DNA of 64,000 nucleotides from Chamaea fasciata (taxonomy: Eukaryota > Chordata > Aves > Passeriformes > Sylviidae): the NCBI GenBank assembly GCA_029207755.1, contig JARCOQ010000011.1, positions 26,105,712 through 26,169,711 on the forward strand. Reading direction: 5' to 3'. A program made the translations under genes and the position numbers. Shown piece by piece: positions 25,652 through 36,815 of this stretch. The notes beneath the pieces are model-generated. The model had not been told where the DNA came from and made no database searches. It saw nothing but the letters and a program-made list of their open reading frames with translations. Within the stretch, counting starts at the first letter, position 1. Each line of letters starts with the position of its first letter.

Positions 25652-27580
25652 TCCCTTTCTGGGGGACAGAGCAGGTTGTTTCCCAGCTGGCTGCCCTTGT
25701 AGCAAGAGCTTCCCTCAGCCCATTCCTCACATGTCCACCTACAGCACCTTTAGGGCTGTTTGGAGTCATTTTAATAGTCAGAAGCCAAATTTTTGCCACT
25801 GTATAATTAAACTTGGTAGTTCCTACTGCCACCTTGTATTTTCTAGTAAGGTATTTGTTGCCTTGAAAGCAGTTCAGTGGTCGTGTCATTTTTTGAGAAA
25901 ATATCAGATAATAACTTCCATTTATTCTGTATATCGGTATAGAAAATGCAGGCACCTGTATAGTTGTGTGCATGTATATTTGCGTATGCTTAATAAAGTG
26001 GATAATTTGTGTACAAAACATTGGCCATTCCTAAAAAAAACCCCAAAGGCAACCAAAAACTCCCCAACAGCATAGGACATGCAAAGGATTTTAGTTAGAC
26101 GCTGACTTCAGACTCTTTTTCCAGAATGCTCTGGTGTAGGTAGTCGGAAAAGTAAGGTAAAGCTTCATTAAACAGCATTCAATTAAAAAAAAAGTAATTA
26201 TCTTATGTGGTAAATGCACTGTTACACTCTGAACTCGTATATCATATTTATTAAAGTTTGATTTGAACTTCCTTTTCAGGTGACTAGCACAGCACAGAAT
26301 TATATGGTATTTATTATTGTTTTCATTATGAGGTTTATTTTAATATATTTTTCTGAGTTTATTTAGCATTTCAAGCTATACATCATAAACCCAGCTGGAA
26401 TGATGCTGGGGATTTTTGATGTTTCTACATCCAAGTGACCTTTTGTGATATTTCTGCTCTATTTTGTTAACTTATAGGGGAATAAATTCTGAGAAACAAA
26501 AAATGAATTTATAGGAAACAGTTGTAAGTGTTTCACTTCTTTTATGCCATTTACGTACTCAGTAAAAAATAGGAAAAAACAAGTGTGTAACAAAGACAAA
26601 GTGACACTCCAGGAAAAACCAGTGCTGGTTTTTCATTTGCTGTGCGTTCTGAGAGAACTGTTGGAAGTTCCAGGTTGGACCTGACTGGATGTACAATTTG
26701 GGGAGACCTTATCTTACTCGTTTGCAATATTTAATGCTAGATAATATTTCATATGTTATTTTATAGTATCATAAAATCCAGAACCTAACTTCCATTATCC
26801 ATTTCCATGCGGAGTTTGCTGAGAAATGGAACTAATAAAAAAATAATACAATGAAAGTTTGCATTATGAGCTGCCTAAATCATAAGCCTAGGGGTTTTTT
26901 TAACTTCCAATTAGGCAGCCAATTATGGCATTGGTAGTCAGAATGAAAACAACCCAAAAATTCAGCTAGTGATTTTTATGTTTCTTTCATACGTCTATAT
27001 GCACATATATATAGAAAAATTACTCCTTACGCTTTGTGACTCAGATATTGTGACTCTTGAAGCCATTTGACCTTTCCAGAAGGACAGAATATACTGTTCT
27101 GTGACAAAATCAAATATTGTGTATAAACTTGTATTATTTTGGGATAATTTCACAACCATGACTTCTACCTTACTCCCGACCCTCCTTTTTTCTGCCCATA
27201 CCTTAATGTCTCCCTAGAAGACATCCCATAATGCCAGCAGGGGCTGGAACGTGCTGAGTCTCAGTGACAGTTTGCTGATTATTCCAGTTCATTTGCATTT
27301 GCTTCCTTACACTTTTATGCCTTAATTTCTGCCTTAAATAATGCAAGGGGTGATGCATCTGTGATGTAATTTCCCATTCCTTGGGTTAGGATGACTCCGC
27401 AGCACCAGAATTAACACTCCAGTCAAACCTTGGGTACCTCAGTGTTAGTCCTGTCATCCTCTCCTCTTTGTGGGCAGCAGCTCCTTGTCTAAAACATGAA
27501 ATTGCCATAAGACCATTCAGGAGAGCCCTTTTTTCTCTTTCAGCCTGACTAGGTGTTAAGTAGACAACACAGTATTGGGC

Positions 27581-27618
27581 TGGTGTTTGGTTGGTTGGTT
27601 TTGTTTGGGGTATTTTTT
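27581..27618. repeat. Short G+T-rich tract
   Basis: GTTTGGTTGGTTGG is followed by TTTTGTTTGGGG and a T-run. It is a smaller member of the same class. Confidence 0.75.
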
Positions 27619-30600
27619 CTCCCGTTTTCATGTAATTGCTCAGTTCAGCTCTGTGATACCGTGTCTGTATCATGCTGCTCCATGTCCATGGGCGTCTGTG
27701 CTTCTGCATGAAATGAAGAATTAATAAAAACAGCATTTCTTCTTTGCTTTCACACTTCAGAAGTATCAGAGTTCTGCACAGAGGCAAGAGCGGATGTTTG
27801 TGCATCTTTCTGACCTCTTTGTACCTGCAAAACTAAAGATAAGTTTTCTTTTTTGGTGTTGCTCCTTTTTTCTTGTCTACAAGGACAACCTATACTTTAT
27901 CATGCTAATTTTTTTTTCATTTTTCCATCTTAAATGCTGTGCTAGGAGTAAAACATGGTATCCAACTTCTTGTTTATTACTCTTTCCAGCTGCAGAATAG
28001 ATGGGTGGAAAATCAGTGCCAATTCAACGAAAGCTATTGCACTGCAATTAAAAGATCGGGCTGGACATTGTTAATTCCCTTCCTCTTTCTGGTTTTTTTC
28101 GGGGGGTTTTTTTGGAAACGTTCTAGGAGTGGTGTAATTAAATCATTACCTGCTGTGTCACCATCTGTTTACATGATTTTGAAACGTTTCTAACCTCTGT
28201 GCGTGTGTGTGCTCACTTCATGACTTCAAGGAAGTGCCAAAAAAGCAGTGAACATACTCAGCAGATGGACTGAGGGACTCACACCCTCCAAGCAGTCAGT
28301 CTTTATTGTTCTGTGTATAATTAAGCATATTTTCTCTAAATCTAATTATTTAGTTTCAAAACAAGGCAAAGATGTTTTTATTTTCAATAGTCGAATATTC
28401 CTTACGGGATGAAGACCTACTCCAGATCGTTGCTGTGGATAAACATTACTATTAGAATATTCCTGGTAAGGTCATGTATGATTCTTCTCATTTAGCTCAA
28501 TACTTGTATTATTATTTTTTTAAAGATTTAACCCAATCCTTGCACTCCACAGTATGCTGCAGGTAAATCTTAAAAAAGAACTAGGTCTGGATGCTCAGAG
28601 TAGGCCTGCCAAAAAATCCGATTGCTTAAATACTTCGGGTATTTGTTTTCAACCCTTAATGGTATTTTATTCAAAGCAATTAGAATGTTCAGAGGGTTTT
28701 GTCCAGAAAAAAGCCAGGTGTCATTTAAATTAGAGAAGAAATCTGCAGATGTGAAATCTGCCGGGAAGAAGGACAGTAAGATCTGGCTCTAATCAGGTAG
28801 TAGAAGAGCGTTCTCCCCAGCCTCAGTAGGTTGAGTGTGTTTGTTTGTAGTGGTCATGGATATCTTTGGAAATGTCCACTGGATCCAGGTGCGATGGTGA
28901 ATTATGGATTGTTGGGGTGTTTGGATGGGTTCTGCTGCTCTTGGCTTATAAAATGCAGAGCTTCTGGCCAACAAACTGGCTTTGAGCTCATCTCAGTGCA
29001 GAATTGGTCTTTATCATTTATTAAAATAGTGGAAGTAAATAGTGAGACATCTTGATGATCGCCAGCTCACAAGTTTAAACAAACAATGGAGCAAACCAGA
29101 AAACAACCATCATTTTTAGCTCGTAATTCAAGGTGTGCTGTGCGATGGAAAGCTACTGCTGGCTCAGTTCTGCAGGATTCAGAGTCTGGGGGAACTGACC
29201 AAACTGATTTCTTCTAATACTGATGTGAGTTGAGCAGCCTCTGCAGCCCACAGGAGGAGCTCATTGTGTCAGGATGAAGAAGTGATGATCCTCTCAAACG
29301 CTTGTAGCCTGGGAATTCCATCCACTGTTGCATTCATTAATAATCTTAAGACTTCCACTTCGTGACTCAGGTCTAATGGGCTCATTTAATGGGAGTCCAT
29401 TCAGGTTTCATTCAGCTGTGTGAAGCCTGAATTGTGATAGGGCTCTAAGCAGATTTTGCTTACTACCACATTATGTAAGTTTTCCAATTTCTTACTCATT
29501 TTGACCTTGCTAAACCAGATTCAAGCTATCTTCAGAGGCATTTAAGTAGCTTTTTTCTGTGCTGTATTCAAAAGCTCTTAAGCCGATACCCTTTCTACAT
29601 TTAGTTCCCTATATATTTATTTTTCTGGTACTCATTAATTTAATTAGATTGCAGTCCTCCTTTGCTCTTTTCTGCGAGATTGCTCTGCTGGATAAATCCA
29701 TTTTAACTTTGATAGCTTATGCTAGAGGTGCATCCTCATAGGTATCTACTCAAATAAAAGTGTTCTCCTTTTCCCATAAACAAAATTCCCAATACAGTCA
29801 GTAAACTTACTAGTTTTTGATAATCTGCATCTCTAATGAGAAAGTCATCTCTTTACTTCAATGGTAGCTGCTTCAATGATACATAAAAGTGCTTCAGAAC
29901 AGTGCTGATTTTGTTTTTGAAATCACCCAGCAGCTTAACAACCAGCTTTGATATAAAATTCAGTTCTCTAGTTCTTTGTAGTAGTCTGCACTAGGTAGAA
30001 AAGTTTATGGGCATTTAGCCAGCTGCCTTTTTATATGTTGCATCCACCTGTTTTGACATTAATCCATAAAAATAAACTCCATATGTAGCCCAGAAAATGG
30101 TCTTTGTGGGTCCCAAGTTACAATGGCAATAATTAAAATGATTGCTTTCATGTCCCAGATGGTGACTGTGGTAGATAATTGTATTCTCTGCAATTATTTT
30201 GGACTAAGTTTAGCAGAGGAAGGTAAAAATCCAGTATGGTTTTGAAACAGCACACAATATTTAATTGGTTTAATTGAAGGCTTAATTATTCCCAGGATCT
30301 AAAAGGAAGGGGAAAATGGAAATGGATTACAGGTCCAAAAGAGGTTTATGGAGGAGGCATTAATGTGTTCTTGCATTCAGATGTGGCACAATGGTCACTG
30401 TAGGGTTACTGTCTGTACAGTCACTGTGGCGGGCTTTGGGCATGGCCCTGTCGTGGTCATATTTGGGAATTCTGTAAAAAAGTCTGAAAATGGGTAATGG
30501 GACTTGCTGCTTTTGGCCACATCCAGACCGAGCCCTTTGCAATGTCTGGCAGGGCAGCTACAGCCTTTGTGTCTGGGCGAAGCAGAGTCAGAGCTCGATA

Positions 30601-31597
30601 CTTCTTTAAAAAGATTGAAAATCGGAGTGATTAACTGACATCCTGATAGCTGATGGCATGTTATGCAGTTGTAATGATTTTGCCTGTGTTGTAACAACCC
30701 TGGTTGTTCCAGGCTGAATTTTTGGCAGTATAAATATTTTGTGATAGAGCAGTGCTTTGTGACTTCCCGAGTTTTACATTTTCATGCCATTTGCCAAACA
30801 TTTGGTCTCAAAACAGCTTTACTTTTAAGTGCTATTGAAGATCATTTATTTTTAATAATGCCCCTGTTCATAAATAAATTATAAAAGCTATGAGACATGC
30901 TTAATGTAGTTCACTGTGTTTCTAAATACCCTTAATACATAAAGAAATTCCAGGTATGTCCTATATCTAAAATACAGGGAATTCTGTGTGTTTGCTGTTG
31001 GAAAAAAAAAGAAGAGCGTTCAGGTTTTCAGTCTTGAATTTTCGTTAATGTACAAACTGTTTCCTGATGTTGATTCTTGATTCATTTTAATTATATATTT
31101 AGTCACTCTGAATTTTTCATGAGCTTGGGTGACTTTTCTCTGGAGACTGATTTGCCTCCTTCCTTGCTGTAAATCATGAAAAACACTGTACTGTAAAGCT
31201 CAATGGAAGACATTTCCCTATTAAAAAGTAGTGGAATAAAGGAAGTGCTGCTGCTTTTTTGATTTGCGTTTCCTGATCCTCTTCCTCATGGGCATCTTCT
31301 GACTTCTCTTTTTTTTTCTTTTTCCCTGAGCTTGGAATTAGGTCATGTATAAATAAAGCTGATTAAGTTGTTTTGTGAGGGAAATATTCCCAGTAAAACC
31401 CTAAATTTAATAAAAATGCACATTTTTAGTGAGGAAATGTTTATTTCTAAGAGAGATAATTAACAGGTAAGGTAAAGCAGAGCATGTTCAGTTTTGAATG
31501 ACATTTCTGGGGAAACTAAAAAAATTTCATTTTCATTTCTTGAAGTCAGAGAAAATACAGATCCTTATGGAGTTTACGATCTGTATCCCTATTTCTA

Positions 31598-31622
31598 TGT
31601 GTGTGTATATATATATATATAT
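31598..31622. repeat. (GT)n(AT)n compound microsatellite
   Basis: TGTGTGTG passes directly into TATATATATATATATAT. Confidence 0.88.
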
Positions 31623-33244
31623 TTAATTTGTATTTCAAAAGGGGAGAAAGGCAGGAGAGATCAGGGCCATTCTGAGAGTCACTGTGGTGATCTAGACAAT
31701 TTCCCGGGGGCCTGCAGAGAGACAGAAGCTGCATATGAATGATGGCTGGTTATACATTTGTTTATTTTATGAAGCCTTCTCTTCTTCCTTCAAGGAGACA
31801 TCTAAATATTGTAGGTAGAAAAACAATTGGACCGTAATTCATATTTTGGCAAAATTATCAGTATAATGTTGAAAATACTCATTTAGTATTTTGCAGAGTT
31901 TAATAGTTTGAATTATTTAGAGTCACTAATAATATGTTTCTTGGGAGTCCTTCTCAGAGCCAGTTATAGATAGTATTTTCATGAATATTGCTGGTTGTGT
32001 TCTTTGGAAATTAGCTTATTGATTCCCTTCAGTTGGAGGGTGATTTTTTTGAGAACACTGGTTTCTTACTGACTCCTGGCTCTGCACAGTGAGAGCTGGT
32101 GACTGAGATTAAAATTAGGCTGGGAATAAAATCAATAAAAAGCTTTGTAACTTTGAAATTTCCATGAAACTCTCAAATCAAATGTTTTTAAAATGAAGTT
32201 GTCTGAAGTAGCTCAGGTTTCCATTTGTTTGTGTCACTGGGAAGATGCAGCAGATGAAGCCCGAGCTCGGAAGCAATTAAATGTGTCAACTGCCAGGTGA
32301 AGGGAAGAAAGCTTAAATCCAGATGGTTTTTCTGCTTCAGGCTGGAGGGTTCATAGAATAGAACCTCTTCCAAAGGAGAAGCCTGCCTGGTCAAGGCGAG
32401 GTCCTGCTGTCCTGCTCAGCCTTGCCATAAATGCAGCTGTACTCCTCATCCAGACCTGCAGAGCTCCTGCAGTGAGTCCTGGTGGGAACTCTTGTGTTTC
32501 CACCCTGCTCCAGCCCAGCTGCAGTTACCGAAGTGATTTTGGAGATGTAGGATGGCAGTAGCAAGGCACTGTGCCAGGAGCACGTGTGACCATAGCTGGG
32601 CTGACACAGACCTTTTTTGTGTGTTTATTCTGTGCTTTCTTACATAAAGGTGCCCCAAGAAGGAAGTTTTGTCCACCTTTAGGTGACGAGGAAATTGCAT
32701 CAAAGGCTGCAACAAACACGAGACATGTAAATGAAATGCTTCATTTATCACTAATCTGGCAAAACCTGCATCACTCCTGTGCTTCAAGGGTTACGAGTCA
32801 AGCAGTTTTTAGCAAGCTGCTAATCTGCTGTGCTTGCTCTATAGTTATAGTTGCTTGCTGTCCCAGGAGTTTCCAGCAAATGCTCATACAATCTGATTAA
32901 CATGGTTCACATACAAAGGGCGCTGGCCTGGGGACTACCACGTCTCATTAATGGAAATGAATTTTTCATGCCATGGCTGCTATGTCTGTCTGTTAAGACT
33001 TTTCATTTCTTTTTCCAATTCTGTCTCTTTTCTGTATTGTATTATTTTTTTTTTAAGCAAAAATGTCTGTATGAATTTTAACAACTGGTTATATTACAGG
33101 ACTGAGAGTTTTTATATTTGCATACTGATGTTATTTTTACTAAGAAACAGATGTATTGGCAGCAGAGGAAAGAAAAGGAGTGCAATGGCATGCATTTGTG
33201 TTTATATTGAACTCTTTAGCTCTGATTGAATGCTGGATGAGTTC

Positions 33245-33360
33245 AGCTTAAGGATGAGGTGGCTTGATCTGTTTTTGGCAGCAGTTCTGCTTTGTGTGGG
33301 AGGTTGGGGCAGGTGACCCTGTGAGGTCCCTGCCAGCCAACATTCTCGTGATTCTGTGAA
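33245..33360 (+). mobile_element. Short CR1-like 3' end
   Basis: The segment carries a degraded form of the CR1 tail: a GGTTGGGGCAGGTGACC stretch, GTGAGGTCCCTGCCAGCC, then a CATTCTCGTGATTCTGTGA terminus. This resembles the CR1 subfamilies ending in GGTCCCTTCCAACC...ATTCTATGATTCTGTGA. It is much more diverged than the other copies, so the subfamily is uncertain. Confidence 0.62.
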
Positions 33361-35194
33361 TTGTCAACTTTTCAGTGTCACTTTCCATAATTAATTCCAG
33401 TATTGTTATTGAAGTATCATCCCATATCCTTAATAGGCTGTAACTTGTTCTACTGTGACATGAACATGGACATGTTCTGGTTTATAGCTGAAAGCAGGGA
33501 CAGAAGGTTTAGTCTTCTCTTAGCACTGTTCCTTGGGGTATTGTGGATTAATGGTGCTTTTTAAAGACAGTTGGAGAGGAAGCAATAGTACATATTAGCC
33601 AGTATGCAAAGTGACTCTGTGACTGGTCATCCACAGCTGCTTTCCTGCGGCGTTTGTTAACATTTTTTGCTGTCGGCAGATTGCCATTTTCTGATTACTT
33701 TGTTGAAAGTTCCCAAACATCACTGGCTGTCTTGTCCAGGGTGTGTACCTGGACACAGGTATCCAGCATCTTACAGGATCATCAGCCCCCATTTAGCTGA
33801 TGGTGTAGACCTGAATTAGCAGAAACCATCAGCCCTTCTGCTGATGCACGGTTCCCCCTTCAGAAGGGAATTGCTGCCATACCTCTAAGCATCAGTTACA
33901 TGCTTTATAGCCTCCTTTAACTCAGTGTACTAGGCTATATGTTTCTTGAGTATGTCCTCTTTTTTCTTGTCATAATGCACACTTTGCTTCTCTTCATCTG
34001 CTAATGTCTCTAAATCAAAAAGTTCTACAGCATAAACAATTTGAGCTGTAATAGCTGCGCACAACCCTGGCCAAGTATAAAGAAGGTTTATGAGAAGTTT
34101 TTCCTCTACAGTCACTGATTTGTTGTTGTTGTGTTTTTTTTTTTAGATTCTAAGGTGTGTATCACGCTCTTCTCTAAGTGGTCAAGAAGTGTTACAGTTG
34201 CTTTTTAAGAAATTATTCATTGAGAAATGTGTATAGACTAACAGTATAAATAAGCTCAGTCGACTGGCAGTCTGTGATAAGTTGTGCATAGATGGAAGTT
34301 TGACTGTCAGCTTGAGTGCGTCAAAAATGACCAGATCAGGCTGAGACTGAGAATTGAGGAAATCTTTAGGATAATGGACTTCTCCAGTTTATTTCTTGCA
34401 ATGGCCTCATCTCCATACAGCAGAGCAGGGCTGAGAGATTTCCCTAAATAATGACTGGGAGACCGTCAAAGAGAGGCTGAAGATTAAACCATAACCTAGG
34501 CAGCTGTGCCTCTTCTCCCAAGGATGTGGTCACACTTGGGTAGGATGCGGCTGAAAACAGCATCAGATCTGGCTGCTTTTGTGGCTTTGTTCCAGGAGGG
34601 CATAAGTAAATTGTGATGTTCTTCTGAAGAGCTACTGAAAGCACATACATTACTGATATGTGAAACTTTACACGTAGATGTACTTCATCACAGACGTCAA
34701 ACCTGTGGCAGAGCTGCCACAAGATAGAAGTGCGGAGGAAACTGCAGGAAGAAGGGGTGCTTCCTTTAATTCTTAACCTCAGGAATCCACTGGGGATTCC
34801 TTTGTTGACCTGAACCAACACATCTCGGATTTTCTTTTTAAGAGAAATCATAAACCCATTTCTGCGTGTAGACGCTGGCGGATTCAGGATGCTGAATGTC
34901 ACACCATGTTGACTATGTGTGAAAAAACATGTTCTGATAAATTCACGGGAATTGGACTCCATGCAAAATTACACCTCCAGGCACACTCAAATGACCAAAC
35001 TCTTGACATTTCTCAAACTTGACAGCTTATTTCAGTGGAGATTTAGGAATAAAAAAGGTCAAAGGACACCAAACATATTACCGCTCTACTCCGCCTATAG
35101 CCATAGCAACACTAAATCTTCTAACATTACATCCTGGGGCAAATGACGGGTTTCTCATTTAGGCCCTAGAAGCTGGAGTAAACAAGGCTTGGGA
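33361..35194. other. No supported gene; one 172-codon minus-strand frame
   Basis: A minus-strand frame at 34,444-34,962 is relatively long for this composition. It contains no repeat or known domain I can identify. It probably arose by chance, but a database search would settle it. Confidence 0.45.
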
Positions 35195-35537
35195 AGAACA
35201 GCTGAGGGAGAAGAGGAGTCTTAGGGGAGACCTTATCTTCTCTACAGCTCCCTGAAAGGTTAGCCAGGTGGGGCCGGTCTCTTCTCTCAGGTGAGACAGG
35301 GAGAAATGGCTTTAAGCTGCACCAGGGAAGGTTTAGATTGGATGTAAGGAAACATTTCTTCCCTGAAAGCCCCGACACAGCTGCCCAGGGCAGGGGTGGA
35401 GTCACCACCCCTGGAGGTATTTAAAAGCTGTGTAGTTGTGGCACTTGGGGACGTGGTGCAGTGGTGGCCTTGGCAGTGCTGGGTTCATGGCTGGGCTCGC
35501 TGACCTTAAAGGTCTTTCCCAGTGTAACCAACTGTAG
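35195..35537 (+). mobile_element. CR1 LINE 3' fragment, plus orientation, ending at the LTR-like block
   Basis: Recognisable CR1 3' text runs through AGGGGAGACCTTATC, CTACAGCTCCCTGAAAGG, TAGCCAGGTGGGG, GTCACCACCCCTGGAGGTATT, TGTGGCACTTGGGGACGTGG, GACCTTAAAGGTC and TTTCCCAGTGTAACC. The usual terminal ATTCTATG-type repeats are absent. The element stops abruptly at about 35,537, where promoter-like, CpG-rich sequence starts. A later insertion or deletion could have removed its last bases. Confidence 0.92.
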
Positions 35538-35695
35538 CCCTGGTTCGTACCTGACATGTTTTGGTTTTCTGAAATTCCTTTCCCGGGGATTTTCTGTAAA
35601 CAAGAGACATGTTTACATTCTTTCCCTGGGAGGGACTTCTTCTTGATGTCCCTTTGGTCTGACCAGTGTGGTTGAAGAGGTTTGTGTTCGCTTCA

Positions 35696-35729
35696 CCAAT
35701 CGAGTTGGTCTGGTAGTATAGTATAAAAA
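35696..35729 (+). promoter_or_regulatory. CCAAT box and TATA box pair
   Basis: CCAAT lies at 35,696-35,700 and TATAAAAA at 35,722-35,729. The 21-base gap is tighter than the typical cellular CCAAT-TATA distance. Transcription, if any, would start near 35,750-35,760 and enter the CpG-rich block. Function is inferred from motif order alone. Confidence 0.5.
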
Positions 35730-36013
35730 GGGGGACACATCCCAGCAACAGAGGAATCACTTTCAGCCTTCTGAAGTCGGGGTCTCGGTGTCGTCGTGGT
35801 GTACAGGAGCGTCGCCCCAAGCACGTGATTGTGCCATTGTACGGATCCCGTGCGGGGTTGTTACGAACCTCCCCCGGGCTGGCCGGGAGCGCTCTGGGGC
35901 CGGTAAGGCGTGAAGAGCTCGACTGTCCCCTGGCCGGAGTGTGGGGTGTCCGTGAGCCGCGGCAGGTGCGCGGGGACACAAGCGTGCCCTCATAAGCTCG
36001 GGCTGCTGCAGCA

Positions 36014-36030
36014 GTTGCCACGGCAACGTC
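36014..36030. promoter_or_regulatory. RFX X-box palindrome with adjoining CRE half-site
   Basis: GTTGCCACGGCAAC (36,014-36,027) is a full RFX-family X-box: two GTTGCC arms in inverted orientation with a 2-base spacer. It overlaps a CGTCA half cAMP-response element at 36,026-36,030. It lies in the CpG-rich block downstream of the TATA box. RFX proteins bind such sites in ciliary and MHC class II promoters. Binding here is inference. Confidence 0.55.
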
Positions 36031-36669
36031 ACTCCCCGCACTTGAGCTTTAACATTTTGAGAGAGTTTGCCCAGAAAATAAATTTGGCGTGATTATGGAG
36101 TACACTTGCTTGTTTTCTGAGTTCTTTGGATGCAGATCGTTGAAAAGAGCAGGAAATTATGTTACTGCCTTACTGTTTTCTGACATAAAACATGCACAGA
36201 ATCATTAAAGCTGTCATCTATCAAAATATAGTAAAATTCCAATAAAGCTAAATTGTAAATGTTGCCATCTTCAGCTCCGTAATATATTATTTTTAAGGGT
36301 TCCCTGTCATTGTTGAACTTGATAAAACTGAGTAAAATCCCACTGAGCAAGAAATTAGAAAAAAAAAATCTGGAAAATGTAGTACTGAAGTAAGGATTTA
36401 ATTTTTTTATACAAGTATTGACCTATTTTTCTGCAGCAAGTTAGAATAGCACAGGATGGTGACAGCAGGAACATTTTTGTGTGTGTCTATCAATATTTTG
36501 AATGTATCATTTAAAGTCTGGTTTTATCCAAACAGTTGCTCTTGACATGAGACATCAGGGCTTCATATTTCCTCTGTATCTCTGATTTCCATGTGAAATG
36601 TTGCTAATAGGAAGTTCTGTCTTCTGTAATAACCAGCTAAGTTTGAGAAGATGATCCTAAACCTCTAAA

Positions 36670-36815
36670 AACTGGAGCACTTGGAGCAGATTGCCCAGAA
36701 AGGGTGTGGAGTTCCCTTCACTGGAGATACCCCAGAACCATCTGGATGCCAATCGTGTGCTGTGTGCTCTGCGATGACCCTGCTGGGGCAGCCGGGTTGG
36801 ACCGGGTTAAATTGA
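36670..36815 (+). mobile_element. CR1 LINE 3' fragment, diverged subfamily
   Basis: CTGGAGCACTTGGAGCAGATTG is followed by CCAGAAAGGGTGTGGAGTTCCC and CACTGGAGATACC, then AACCATCTGGATGCC, a GTGTGCTCTGCGATGACCCTGC stretch and GGGTTGGACCGG. This is the order of the CR1 subfamilies with the motif 'cctggagacattcaaaacccgtctggac'. The final CR1 terminus is missing or unrecognisable. Confidence 0.78.

Larger units (their letters stand above)
22476..33244. other. No gene seen; rich in G+T / C+A tracts
   Basis: Apart from the low-complexity tracts at 23,348-27,618 and the compound microsatellite at 31,598, this is unremarkable AT-rich DNA. The longer frames coincide with those tracts or are short. Confidence 0.55.
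35538..36134 (+). mobile_element. Candidate solo LTR (old endogenous retrovirus remnant), CpG-rich
   Basis: The block begins with TG (TGTAGCCCTGG...) directly after the CR1 end. It has a CCAAT box at 35,696-35,700 and a TATAAAAA box at 35,722-35,729. A strongly CpG-rich stretch follows at about 35,775-36,040, with roughly 30 CpGs by eye. An AATAAA signal lies at about 36,076-36,081, followed by a T/G-rich tail. CCAAT, TATA, CpG-rich leader and polyadenylation signal in this order are what an LTR (U3-R-U5) shows. No gag, pol or env remnant, primer-binding site or clear target-site duplication was found, and both edges are approximate. The alternative is a cellular CpG-island promoter. Confidence 0.48.

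Noticed and set aside
25527..26075. 182-codon hydrophobic plus frame that could look like a membrane protein
   Set aside because: The hydrophobic Phe/Val/Gly/Trp part is a direct translation of the 150-bp G+T tract. The rest is unrelated intron.
26600..26720. Possible further CR1 piece (TTTGGGGAGACCTTATC)
   Set aside because: Only one short CR1-like string matches, and the flanks do not follow CR1 order.
36190..36240. CACAGAATCATTAAAG resembling a reversed CR1 terminus
   Set aside because: The match is too short and is not followed by the expected GGTTGGAAAAGACC text.
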